Virus record (IMG/VR): IMGVR_UViG_3300042691_051927
Coordinates: 1-31,325 of that record
Direction: 5' to 3' (one strand)
Source: a virus
Length of the DNA: 31,325 bases
Shown here: positions 25,058 through 31,325 of the stretch, one piece after another
Numbering within the stretch: the first letter of the stretch is position 1
Layout of the letters: every line of letters starts with the position of its first letter
Notes under the pieces: model-generated
What the model saw: the letters and a program-made list of their open reading frames with translations, nothing else
Database searches by the model: none
Told to the model about the DNA's origin: nothing
Position numbers and translations under genes: made by a program

Positions 25058-25490
25058 CCTTTGCTGGGTATCGTGTAAATTCGACTAGCGGGCAAGAGCG
25101 GTCCCAGCAGAATCCACCCTCCTCAATTGTTGCTCCGGCACAATTAAGGCACATTGCATCAACTGCTTTGGTCATGCGCATAAGCATTTTGCTTTCGGCA
25201 AGTACAACACGCTTTGGTGACGTGGCGACTTCTGCAACGGAAAGCTTTTGCAGGAGCTCGTCCGCAGAGCGTCCGTGCTTAAGGGTGTAAAAGTCTAAAA
25301 ATCGCGCGATAAATTGCGGCACAATTCGTCGATGGCCGTACACGTAGGCGGCGATGGTTCGGTGGCTATATCCGCCCATTTCGCCAGCAAGCTTCTTTGA
25401 TGCCTCGCCACGATTTAGCCCCGGATACATTTTCTCTAACTCGTCTTCTAGCTGCCGGTAGTTCATCGAGACGGATTCCCGCAATGACAC
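25038..25490 (-). CDS. HTH regulator with C-terminal zinc motif
   Basis: This 150-aa protein starts at a GTG whose first base is shared with the upstream TAG stop (TAGTG). Residues about 25-60 form a Cro/C1-type helix-turn-helix (GEASKKLAGEMGGYSHRTIAAYVYGHRRI). A long linker helix follows. Cysteines at about 113-132 (CLNCAG ... FCWDRSCPL) give a four-cysteine zinc site. It is probably a phage transcription regulator. An alternative start at the ATG at 25466 would still keep the HTH. Confidence 0.6.
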   Translation of the reverse strand: MSLRESVSMNYRQLEDELEKMYPGLNRGEASKKLAGEMGGYSHRTIAAYVYGHRRIVPQFIARFLDFYTLKHGRSADELLQKLSVAEVATSPKRVVLAESKMLMRMTKAVDAMCLNCAGATIEEGGFCWDRSCPLVEFTRYPAKDGSTHE

Positions 25491-25885
25491 TAGCTGAGCT
25501 CCTTTTCTACAAGGCTATCCTCAAGAGGCTTTCCCCATGCGCCGCGCTGCAGGGCAATTGCAATTAGCGCATAGTTTGCGATATCAAGAAGCGTGTCTTC
25601 AAGTGACTCCTCAGTGCTGTGATCCATGTCGTCCAGAATAACTTTCCCGCTTACAACTTTGCCGTTCATAAACTTTAACGCCCGCGAAACTTTGTCAAAA
25701 GAAATGCGGCTGATCACTCCGTGAAGGCCAAGCTGCTCGATGTTGGAGTTTCCGTACCGGCGCTGTTTTTGCACTAGTAACGAAAAGGCTTCCGAGTAAA
25801 TCTTTTGAAATTCTGCCTCAAAGCTTCCCTCAACAAAAAGATCCGGCAAGACGGTAAGATCCTCAAAAATCTTGACTTCTTTCAC
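25490..25885 (-). CDS. Nmad1/DUF1599-like nucleotide-modification-associated protein
   Basis: This 131-aa helical protein starts at a GTG at 25885 with AGGAGA upstream, 1 nt after the epimerase stop. It shows the family layout: QKQRRYGNSN, GLHGVISRISFDKVSRALKFMNG, and STEESLEDTLLDIANYALIAIAL. The acidic residues in the last motif (EESLEDTLLD) resemble the metal-binding EExxE/ExxD sites of all-alpha MazG-like NTP pyrophosphatases. It may hydrolyse or handle nucleotides. Its place between a sugar epimerase and a regulator suggests either nucleotide metabolism or DNA modification. The family call is from pattern memory. Confidence 0.65.
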   Translation of the reverse strand: MKEVKIFEDLTVLPDLFVEGSFEAEFQKIYSEAFSLLVQKQRRYGNSNIEQLGLHGVISRISFDKVSRALKFMNGKVVSGKVILDDMDHSTEESLEDTLLDIANYALIAIALQRGAWGKPLEDSLVEKELS

Positions 25886-25886
25886 T

Positions 25887-26762
25887 CTATCTCCTTGCGC
25901 TCAAAGCGCGTTTAATGCCGGTCTCAAGATCAATTCTCGGTGTGTATACCTTCAGCATAGCAGAGATATCCGCTACTCTCCAGTTGACGCCTTCAGGTTT
26001 ATCGGTTAAAAACTGGAACTTCGGGAAGTACCCCTCGGCCTTAGCCACCATCTCCCCAAGCTGCTGGAAGCTTGTGGGGTGGCCCGTGCCGATATTGAGC
26101 GGTCCGCGATAGTCCTGCTTCACGGCAGCATCGACGCAGCCGATGACGTCGCTGATATGCACAAAATCGCGGGTTTGCGTGCCGTCGCCCCAGATTACAA
26201 ATGGGTTATCACGGTTTTGTCCGCGTTCGATAAACGATGGGAACGGATAGTCCAACGCCTGATCCTCACCGTACCCAGAGAACGGACGGAAGATATGGGT
26301 GCGAACCCCTTCGGCCTCCGCGAACTTGGCAAGGTACTCGCCCGTGAGCTTTGACCAGCCGTAGGTAAGGTCTGGGTTGCGGATGTCGTCCAGGTTGATG
26401 TCTGACTCTGTAAGCTTCTTGTGTGACTGCTTTGTTTGCAAGTGGATTGGGTACGCAGCAGAGGATGAGAAGTAAACTACCCGGGGCTGCTTGGTCCTGA
26501 TTGCCCACTGCCACATCTCTGCGTCAATGGAGAGGTCTACGGCGACGGATAGCGGGTTTCCCTCAATCTTTGCCCTTCCGCCAACTACTGCCGCAAGGTG
26601 AATAACCAGGTCAAATTTTGTGTGGTTGGCTAAAGAGAAAAATTTTCGCACATCCATTGAGTCGACGATATCAACACCCAGGATGGTGTGCCCTTGCTTT
26701 TCATAGAATTCTTGAAAGTGCCGACCAACAAACCCGCGATGGCCGGTGATGAGAATGTTCAC
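25887..26762 (-). CDS. NAD-dependent sugar-nucleotide epimerase/dehydratase (extended SDR)
   Basis: In this 291-aa protein the Rossmann motif TGHRGFVG gives G7-x2-G10-x2-G13. The catalytic Tyr134 and Lys138 occur in YGWSK, with the Ser triad member around 99-101 (FSSSAAY). HxAAxVGG (55-61) resembles GDP-L-fucose synthase-type SDRs, and RDFVHISDV is the usual substrate-domain motif. It makes or changes activated sugars such as GDP- or UDP-sugars. The start is a GTG sharing its first base with the upstream stop (TAGTG). It lies just downstream of two glycosyltransferases and so likely supplies their donor sugar. Confidence 0.85.
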   Translation of the reverse strand: MNILITGHRGFVGRHFQEFYEKQGHTILGVDIVDSMDVRKFFSLANHTKFDLVIHLAAVVGGRAKIEGNPLSVAVDLSIDAEMWQWAIRTKQPRVVYFSSSAAYPIHLQTKQSHKKLTESDINLDDIRNPDLTYGWSKLTGEYLAKFAEAEGVRTHIFRPFSGYGEDQALDYPFPSFIERGQNRDNPFVIWGDGTQTRDFVHISDVIGCVDAAVKQDYRGPLNIGTGHPTSFQQLGEMVAKAEGYFPKFQFLTDKPEGVNWRVADISAMLKVYTPRIDLETGIKRALSARR

Positions 26763-27511
26763 TAGTATGCCTCCAACAACTCAAGGTCATATTCAAACCT
26801 GCCGATTCCGCCATTTTTGACGGAAAGGCTTTCGTCTTCCCAGAAGACAAAATAATCGTTTTCGTCAAGCGCAGCTCCGACGTGATTAGCTGGATTTTCA
26901 AGCTCGACTGGAAACTTTTTGGTTACGCTGGGCTGCTGCACTTTTGTGTTGTGATACGTATCGTGCACCATGCAACTTTTTTGCACCTTTGGCCAAACTT
27001 TCTCCCTAAGAAAATGCTGGTCCGAAAGATAGTCGCTTCCTGTTGGGTTTTCCTGAAGGTATACCCCCATAAGCGTCGCCATGTTTCTAAGTTTTTCTGC
27101 GTACCCGCCCCACATCCCGGCGCCAATGGGCCATAGCCTATGGCCGATCTGATGATCTTTCATGATATGAAAATCAAGTCCGCTCTCATACCATTCGTCA
27201 TATGCTCGGCGCTCTCGCACTGTAAGGCGAGCATCTACGTCCCGCACTAAAACGATCTCGACCTCTCGGTCAGAAAACGCCAAAAACCTCCAGGCGTGCA
27301 TAAACCACTTGTTTGCTGGTGGGGTCTTTTTAATTTCGACATTTTTGAAATTTTTCAGTTCTTTCTCAACCCAACCGGGAACATCGTCGGCTAGATAAAA
27401 TCTTACTGTGAATTCTGGATAGATTTTTGCGGCTAAAACAACATTAATAAATGCGCCAACTAGGTAGCGTTGCTTGTTGCCGTAAAGAACAAAAGATATA
27501 ACGTTTTTCAC
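26762..27511 (-). CDS. Glycosyltransferase-like protein (GT-A, host-like)
   Basis: This 249-aa protein starts at a GTG overlapping the upstream stop (GTGA). RDVDARL at 90-96 contains a DxD metal/nucleotide-sugar motif after a strand-helix region (about residues 1-60) typical of GT-A folds. Later motifs are GAGMWGGYAEKL and DYLSDQHFL, with acidic and aromatic residues. The function is transfer of a sugar to an unknown acceptor (surface glycan, virion protein or DNA base). It is followed by the epimerase and preceded by a second glycosyltransferase, forming one pathway cassette. Confidence 0.7.
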   Translation of the reverse strand: MKNVISFVLYGNKQRYLVGAFINVVLAAKIYPEFTVRFYLADDVPGWVEKELKNFKNVEIKKTPPANKWFMHAWRFLAFSDREVEIVLVRDVDARLTVRERRAYDEWYESGLDFHIMKDHQIGHRLWPIGAGMWGGYAEKLRNMATLMGVYLQENPTGSDYLSDQHFLREKVWPKVQKSCMVHDTYHNTKVQQPSVTKKFPVELENPANHVGAALDENDYFVFWEDESLSVKNGGIGRFEYDLELLEAY

Positions 27512-28164
27512 TTGTTAAGAATTTTCTGCAAATCCTCTGGGTATCTAGTCCGAATGTACTGCTCAAAAGCTACTAAGTCTTTGCTGTACACCTCCGGGCT
27601 ATTGACTTCAGTGTATCCGGCGTCAACGTTTGCTTTTCCGGCAATCGGGTGTAGGTGCTCAATGATTACATCGTCTCGATACCGGAGATGATTCAGGTCG
27701 GTTCCAAGCATTTTCCAGAAATTGTCCATGTACATGTGGATTAATTCTGGCGGAGCCATGTAGCCAATTGCGCGAACGATAGAGGCAGACATCATTACGG
27801 CAGTTGGCAGGTTAGCTCGCTGCAACAAGTCATTGCCGTATGCAACACCATCTCGATCCCCGATTTCATTGGCAAGCTCAACATCCCATCCCTTTGTCAT
27901 TGGCCGGTGATCATCGCCCATAAACGCCAGGTATTCATAGTCGTTTGCATGTTTTGTTGCCAGAAGATTTAGCGTTCCACACATTCGAAGGCGAGGGTTT
28001 ATTGATGCAAGGGCCATAACCTCATCTGAGTATGGGGAGTAGTCGTCTTCATCAATGCCAAAGAGAATGTCGCAATCTTGTGAGGTTTCTCGAAACTGTC
28101 CCAGAAGTGCGTCGCAGGAATCTGGGCGGTGTCTTGTGGGGACAATAAGCAATGTTTTAGCCAT
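27508..28164 (-). CDS. Glycosyltransferase (GT-A, GT2-like)
   Basis: In this 218-aa protein the N-terminus MAKTLLIVPTRHRPD is a standard GT-A/GT2 opening. FGIDEDDYSPY (35-45) and FMGDDHRPM (81-89) carry acidic residues of the DxD type. AYGNDLLQRANLPTAVMMS fits the acceptor-side region. The start ATG at 28164 has AGGAG 6 nt upstream and lies inside the end of the first operon gene (8-nt overlap). It probably works with the next glycosyltransferase and epimerase. Confidence 0.75.
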   Translation of the reverse strand: MAKTLLIVPTRHRPDSCDALLGQFRETSQDCDILFGIDEDDYSPYSDEVMALASINPRLRMCGTLNLLATKHANDYEYLAFMGDDHRPMTKGWDVELANEIGDRDGVAYGNDLLQRANLPTAVMMSASIVRAIGYMAPPELIHMYMDNFWKMLGTDLNHLRYRDDVIIEHLHPIAGKANVDAGYTEVNSPEVYSKDLVAFEQYIRTRYPEDLQKILNK

Positions 28165-28378
28165 TCTTAGCTCCTGTTTTCATGCTAATAAGCCATTGTG
28201 CCTCTTCTTCGTTTAGCCGGACAAAATCTGTATGACCGTACGTCCCCGGGAAATGCACCTCATATGGGTCCAGGTCGCTTGACCATCGTGGCGCGTACGA
28301 CATGGCCATGTTGAACGACGAAGACCAGAGGTACCAGAGTGCCGCTGCCTTAGGGCTTGGCGGAGGTGTTTGATTCAT
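28157..28378 (-). CDS. Small hypothetical protein, first gene of the long minus operon
   Basis: This 73-aa protein has its ATG at 28378, 6 nt below an extended -10 box; the upstream in-frame ATG at 28399 is less likely because it would lie above that box. It is rich in Pro at the N-terminus (TPPPSPK) and in aromatics (LWYLWSSSF). No recognised family. It shares 8 nt with the glycosyltransferase that follows. Confidence 0.5.
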   Translation of the reverse strand: MNQTPPPSPKAAALWYLWSSSFNMAMSYAPRWSSDLDPYEVHFPGTYGHTDFVRLNEEEAQWLISMKTGAKNG

Positions 28379-28384
28379 GGGCGC

Positions 28385-28393
28385 ACTATAACA
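28385..28393 (-). promoter_or_regulatory. Extended -10 promoter, apparently leaderless, for the eleven-gene minus operon
   Basis: On the minus strand TGT-TATAGT (28393-28385) is an extended -10, and exactly 6 nt (GCGCCC) separate it from the ATG at 28378. No good ribosome site precedes the ATG. The architecture is the same as at the terminase gene start. Confidence 0.55.
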
Positions 28394-28417
28394 CACCATG
28401 AGTAGATTTTCACAGGA

Positions 28418-28447
28418 TTGCGTTTGTAGTCTTGTCGCCACTATCTT
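28418..28447 (+). promoter_or_regulatory. Sigma70-like promoter for the structured RNA and downstream genes
   Basis: TTGCGT (28418-28423) and TATCTT (28442-28447) are separated by 18 nt. The expected start, 6-8 nt downstream, falls at about 28453, right at the 5' edge of the first RNA hairpin (28450). The match is moderate, but the agreement with the RNA boundary supports it. Confidence 0.5.
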
Positions 28448-28449
28448 GT

Positions 28450-28563
28450 GTTACTGCCCCCCTTCCAACCGGGGCGTAACGTCTCTGGGCGTTTTCCCAG
28501 AGGTCGGTGGGGGTGGCCCGAGTTGGACGGGCCGGCATGTTTGATCGCGTGCCGGCCCCACCG
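28450..28563 (+). ncRNA. Structured RNA: two hairpins, three-way junction and loop-loop kissing pair
   Basis: H1: GTTAC(28450-54)/GTAAC(28476-80) and GCCCC/GGGGC, with one bulged T and a 10-nt loop. H2: CTCTGGG(28483-89)/CCCAGAG(28496-502), loop CGTTTT, extended by two wobble pairs. Outer stem: CGGTGGGG(28505-12)/CCCCACCG(28556-63). Inside it, H3 GGCCCG(28515-20)/CGGGCC(28528-33) and H4 GGCATG(28534-39)/CGTGCC(28548-53) abut with no gap. The H3 loop GTTGGA (28522-27) is fully complementary to TCCAAC (28464-69) in the H1 loop. All G·U pairs fit the plus strand. GC is far above the neighbours. It ends 20 nt before the next ATG. It may be a cis-regulatory leader or a stand-alone RNA. Confidence 0.75.
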
Positions 28564-28582
28564 CCGGAAGCATGGAGGCAAC

Positions 28583-28807
28583 ATGGCAGGGAAAGCAAAC
28601 GCAAAGCTGGCAGTTAAGTCTTCCCCTAAGCCGGCGCACCTTACCGGCATTATTTGCTATGTATGCAACAGTGCAATTATGTCAAATGACATCAGCACCT
28701 GGAAGCACATCTGGTTTCCGGAGGGGGCTGCTCGGCGTTCAGCGCTTCGCAAATATCACAAAAAGTGTGGCCCGGCCATTTCTGCAGACGCAGGTAAGAA
28801 GCGATGA
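28583..28807 (+). CDS. Small zinc-finger protein (C-x2-C-x30-H-x2-C)
   Basis: This 74-aa protein has GGAGG 4 nt before the ATG, 20 nt downstream of the structured RNA. After a basic N-terminus come CYVCNSAI (Cys25 and Cys28) and YHKKC (His59, Cys62). The spacing C-x2-C-x30-H-x2-C, with Ile four residues after the second Cys, matches the PARP-type zinc finger pattern. Treble-clef fingers in general are also possible. It probably binds nucleic acid. It overlaps the next gene by ATGA. Confidence 0.6.
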   Translation: MAGKANAKLAVKSSPKPAHLTGIICYVCNSAIMSNDISTWKHIWFPEGAARRSALRKYHKKCGPAISADAGKKR

Positions 28808-28977
28808 GCGAATTTATCAACCTTCTCCCTGAGGACGAGTCTATTGAGGAAGAGTGCGGAGATAGATGCGGCGTTGCACTTGCGGAACGGGCATGTGAGG
28901 CGTGCGACGAACAGTTTGTTGCATGCTACGACCACGAAACCTATGTGATGTTCTGCGAGAATTGCCGTGAGATCTAA
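28804..28977 (+). CDS. Acidic zinc-ribbon microprotein
   Basis: In this 57-aa protein an acidic N-terminus (residues 7-17) is followed by six cysteines: CGDRC (18-22), CEAC (31-34), and CENC (51-54) near the end, plus Cys41. This is a two-site or ribbon-like fold. It is translationally coupled at both ends (ATGA upstream, 11-nt overlap downstream). Not recognised. Confidence 0.55.
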   Translation: MSEFINLLPEDESIEEECGDRCGVALAERACEACDEQFVACYDHETYVMFCENCREI

Positions 28978-29434
28978 AAAGCAGGAGAGAAATGAAGAAA
29001 TCGGGCGCTTGTTCATGGATGGCTACACGGCCAACGAAATCGGAAGGATGCACGGCATCAGCAAGCAACGTGTCTCCTTTATCCTACACAACCTTGGAAT
29101 CAGAGCTGAAGAGTCGTTCACAACGGTTGTTCTTCCTGACCCCTACGTTGTTGCGCTGGATTTCGGCGATGTTGCCAGTCGGGTAATGCTTGATTGGTCT
29201 GCTGCAAAAATATTGCCAAAGTTTGATCGGGTAATTAAATCAACTCCAGAAACGGCACACGTTGACCTTCGGCAATTCAGCAGTAGGGAACATGTTCTTG
29301 CCTACGTGCCAAAGCTTGAGGGCTCAGATCTTTCTGGACGGGAAATACGATCAAACTGGCTTGTATATGCCTACCCGTTGGAAGAGTCTCGGTTCAATCC
29401 TTTTTGGGGGCAGGAACATATTTCAGCCGACTGA
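28967..29434 (+). CDS. HTH DNA-binding protein
   Basis: This 155-aa protein starts at a GTG at 28967. Residues 8-45 (ERNEEIGRLFMDGYTANEIGRMHGISKQRVSFIL) form a clear helix-turn-helix of the homeodomain/sigma-region-4 type. The remainder (about 50-155) is a mixed domain of unknown fold. It is the last of three small genes behind the structured RNA. Its stop overlaps the convergent glycosyltransferase gene by 41 nt. Probably a regulator of these early or accessory modules. Confidence 0.65.
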   Translation: MRSKKQERNEEIGRLFMDGYTANEIGRMHGISKQRVSFILHNLGIRAEESFTTVVLPDPYVVALDFGDVASRVMLDWSAAKILPKFDRVIKSTPETAHVDLRQFSSREHVLAYVPKLEGSDLSGREIRSNWLVYAYPLEESRFNPFWGQEHISAD

Positions 29435-30212
29435 CCGCTTGGGCGTCAAATCGATAATCAAAGAACCCAGCATGGCCGGTTCTGGCATCCATCTTTGCCT
29501 TAACTGCAACGCCCGAACGCTTAGCTAGGCGGCAGAATGACACGTCCTCGCCGTAATACCTGGTCCACGGCTTTCCGTCCTTCTCTTCAACAAGCGATTC
29601 GTATCGGAAGAACTGCTGTACCGGCTTTCCGTCGCACTCCACAAGATCCCCCGGGTTGGCTGCCACAATCTTGTCGAGTGCCTCCCGAGAAGTAAGCATC
29701 ACGCCGGTGCCAATCCATTCAACGTTTGCAAGGCCATAGTCATCGGTGCGCAAAATGCCACTTTCTGGAACAGCAAAGTTTGCATCTGCAAGGATTGCCG
29801 GAATGTCTTTTGCCGGATAGTCAGGATTATTTCGTACGGTCTCAGCAATGCGATCCCACTTAGCAAATTTCTTGCAGCAAGGCAGGCCAATCAGTGCATT
29901 TGAAGTGTGGGGAAGCGCTGCCAGAATGTCCTCTGGATAATAGCTAATATCCGAGTCCACCATCAACAGCCAATCAGCGCCGGATTCCATAAAACGATTA
30001 ACTAGGTAATTTCGCGCACCCGGCAAAATTGAGTTGCCGCTTAAAAAATCAACGTTGGTGTTAATTCGCTGCTGAAACAGCGCGGCTTTCAAGTTGTCGT
30101 AAGCTCGCATGTATTCCGTACCAACCCTGCCATCAAGCGTTGGTGTTGAAACCCAGAGCTTTGGAAACTTATTACCTGATGGCGGTGTTGATTGAATTCG
30201 TGGCTGTTGCAT
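29394..30212 (-). CDS. Glycosyltransferase-like protein A (GT-A)
   Basis: This 272-aa protein shows the widespread phage GT-A layout: KLWVSTPTLDGRVG, GNSILPGARNYLVNRFMESGA, MVDSDI (DxD at 86-88), GTGVMLTSREAL, and GEDVSFCRLAKRSG near the end. It is clearly paralogous to the gene at 30438-31256 (same length and same motif order). The start overlaps the upstream membrane-protein stop (TGATG). The sugar donor and acceptor are not evident. Convergent overlap with the HTH gene at its 3' end. Confidence 0.75.
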   Translation of the reverse strand: MQQPRIQSTPPSGNKFPKLWVSTPTLDGRVGTEYMRAYDNLKAALFQQRINTNVDFLSGNSILPGARNYLVNRFMESGADWLLMVDSDISYYPEDILAALPHTSNALIGLPCCKKFAKWDRIAETVRNNPDYPAKDIPAILADANFAVPESGILRTDDYGLANVEWIGTGVMLTSREALDKIVAANPGDLVECDGKPVQQFFRYESLVEEKDGKPWTRYYGEDVSFCRLAKRSGVAVKAKMDARTGHAGFFDYRFDAQAVSRLKYVPAPKKD

Positions 30213-30436
30213 CAGTGCGCCTTCTTTTTTGGTCCGGTCAGATCAGGCATGTTTCGCTTGGCATCTTCTGCGTGCCACTTTGCATGCTCGCGCTGCAGGC
30301 CGATGAAAACGCCAATAGCTTCAGTCCAAGCCTTGCGCTCGCCTTCGGCAACCTTCATTGACATGCCGCCGGCAAGCAACAAGGCACTTATAAAGAATCC
30401 AAGAATAAATCCAAGAGCTACTGCCAAAAGGTCCAT
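30212..30436 (-). CDS. Small single-pass membrane protein
   Basis: This 74-aa protein has GGGGAGAAATAAC upstream of the ATG at 30436, with the upstream stop included. One N-terminal transmembrane segment (about 3-24, with GFILGFFISALLLAGG) is followed by a charged helix (about 29-60, EGERKAWTEAIGVF ... HAKWHAEDAK) and a basic end. It lies between the two paralogous glycosyltransferases and could anchor them to the membrane. An Rz/spanin-like role is an alternative, but no lysis partner is nearby. Confidence 0.6.
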   Translation of the reverse strand: MDLLAVALGFILGFFISALLLAGGMSMKVAEGERKAWTEAIGVFIGLQREHAKWHAEDAKRNMPDLTGPKKKAH

Positions 30437-30437
30437 G

Positions 30438-31256
30438 TTATTTCTCCCCTTCTAGTGCGTGTAAGCCGGCAAGATCATACATCAAGCCAAGCGATGTTGA
30501 GTGTCGCGTTTGTCCGTCAACCTTAACCCAAATTTCTCCGCCGATTGCGCGAAACTCGTCGCAAAAGTTGTAATCTTCGCCAATAAAAAATCCGTCCCTG
30601 CGGCCATACCGGAAATACTCAAACGTCTTGACCTCTTCGTCGTTTGCGTGCTCTACGTAAAATCGATCCGGATGGGCTGCCTGGAATCGTTCAAAGGCTT
30701 TTCGCTGGACAATCATACACCCGGTTCCGGCGTGCGTGGCCTGCATTAGCCCAAGCTTGGCCTCAATCTCGTTTGGGTTTGGCGCATTTGTGTCGAGCAA
30801 GAAGTTTGGCTTACCCATGACCGTCTCAATATACCGAGCAGGAACCTCTGGCCTGGCGCGCATCAGCTCGACAGCGCGATCCCAGTCAACGCGGCGCTTA
30901 ATGCACGGCAGGGCGACAACCTCTTTGTCCGCGACAATTGCGGCCATGACGTCTTGCCAATTGACGGTGATGTCAGCATCAAGCATCAGCATGTGGGTTG
31001 CCGACGACTCCTCCATAAACTTCGCTACGCATCGATTGCGCGCTGCGGGCAGAATTGAGTTGCCGATCACAAAGCTCCAGTTGAAGTTTATGCCAACCTG
31101 CAAACAGGCCCGCTGAATATTCAACAGCGAGTGCGTATATCCGTGATCAACCTTCCCGTCAAGGATCGGCGTGATCGAAATCAGCGACATCTGCTCCGGC
31201 TGGGGGGCCGTTGCCTTCACAAAGTTTGCTCCTTTACGTAGCTTTTTCTTTCCCAT
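30438..31256 (-). CDS. Glycosyltransferase-like protein B (GT-A), paralogue of A
   Basis: The start at 31256 is preferred because GGAGGAG lies 6-7 nt upstream; the frame extends to 31286 without a better signal. The product is 272 aa. Motifs run in the same order as in A: SLISITPILDGKVDHGY, IGNSILPAARNRCVAKFMEES, MLDADI (DxD at 93-95), GTGCMIVQRKAFERF, and GEDYNFCDEF. Upstream (31257-31325) a TATGGT box is visible but no matching -35, so the promoter is uncertain. Confidence 0.8.
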   Translation of the reverse strand: MGKKKLRKGANFVKATAPQPEQMSLISITPILDGKVDHGYTHSLLNIQRACLQVGINFNWSFVIGNSILPAARNRCVAKFMEESSATHMLMLDADITVNWQDVMAAIVADKEVVALPCIKRRVDWDRAVELMRARPEVPARYIETVMGKPNFLLDTNAPNPNEIEAKLGLMQATHAGTGCMIVQRKAFERFQAAHPDRFYVEHANDEEVKTFEYFRYGRRDGFFIGEDYNFCDEFRAIGGEIWVKVDGQTRHSTSLGLMYDLAGLHALEGEK

Positions 31257-31325
31257 TGGTTCTCCTCCGTGGACGAAAGATACCATACTTTTGCGCCGTT
31301 TGGTGTGGTTTTTGGGGAAGGGGGG

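Noticed and set aside
28505-28563. tRNA-like fold (7-8 bp outer stem, D-loop-like AGTTGGA)
   Set aside because: There is no 7-nt anticodon loop, no TTCRANN T-loop with a paired arm and no CCA-type end; the H3 loop is better explained by pairing with the H1 loop.
28529-28582. HDV-like self-cleaving ribozyme (shares a short GGCCGGCATG string with the HDV ribozyme start)
   Set aside because: I could not place P2, P3 and the catalytic-C segment in the nested double pseudoknot, so the match is taken as chance.
28441-28582. Minus-strand coding frames across the structured RNA (to 28604, 28639 and 28650)
   Set aside because: They read through the hairpins, have no ribosome sites and no recognisable protein pattern; the sequence is better explained as RNA structure.
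1-31325. CRISPR arrays, insertion sequences, integrase or attachment sites
   Set aside because: No regularly spaced direct repeats, transposase motifs or recombinase genes were seen on either strand.

Overview
The window is a piece of a tailed double-stranded DNA phage (Caudoviricetes) genome, probably from an environmental metagenome. It holds tape-measure-like, baseplate, tail-fibre, endolysin, holin, and small and large terminase genes, tightly packed with 1-8 nt overlaps. GC is about half by eye. Host assignment is weak. A C39-type endolysin, extended -10 boxes placed for leaderless transcripts, and long Pro-Thr-Pro-Glu linkers would fit a freshwater actinobacterial or Chloroflexota host. 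No portal, capsid, integrase, DNA polymerase or tRNA gene is visible, so much of the genome lies outside.

Layout. (1) 1-14468, plus strand: a 5'-truncated tape-measure-like protein carrying an HExxH metallopeptidase motif, a 1716-aa modular baseplate/tail protein with lectin-like modules, a fibre ending in an S74 chaperone, a C39-like endolysin and a holin, closed by a strong terminator at 14489. (2) 14539-16375, minus strand: a three-gene cassette with its own promoter, encoding an XhlA-like coiled-coil/membrane protein, a secreted PPC-Fn3-proline-rich surface protein, and a 58-aa two-helix membrane protein. (3) 16509-20299, minus strand: a fibre/receptor-binding operon (baseplate-wedge-like protein, collagen-like protein, repeat fibre, fibre tip, two microproteins) ending in a terminator at about 16451. 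(4) 20330-20915, minus strand: two small DNA-binding/zinc proteins. (5) 20943-22869, plus strand: terminase small and large subunits, isolated between minus-strand modules. (6) 22866-28378, minus strand: an eleven-gene overlapping operon starting at an apparently leaderless promoter. It encodes two glycosyltransferases, a sugar-nucleotide epimerase, an Nmad1/DUF1599-like protein, several small regulators and a secreted subtilisin-like protease. (7) 28379-29434, plus strand: a GC-rich structured RNA leader followed by three small genes (zinc finger, zinc ribbon, HTH). (8) 29394-31256, minus strand: two paralogous 272-aa glycosyltransferases flanking a small membrane protein.

The most novel item is the RNA at 28450-28563. 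It has two hairpins, then a three-way junction, with a perfect 6-nt loop-loop complementarity between hairpin 1 and hairpin 3. It starts where a sigma70-like promoter would initiate and ends 20 nt before a ribosome-binding site and start codon. It matches no RNA family I recognise. Also notable are the two phage-encoded proteases, the extracellular-style proline-rich surface protein beside lysis-type genes, and two identical TGN-TATANT-N6-ATG start sites.
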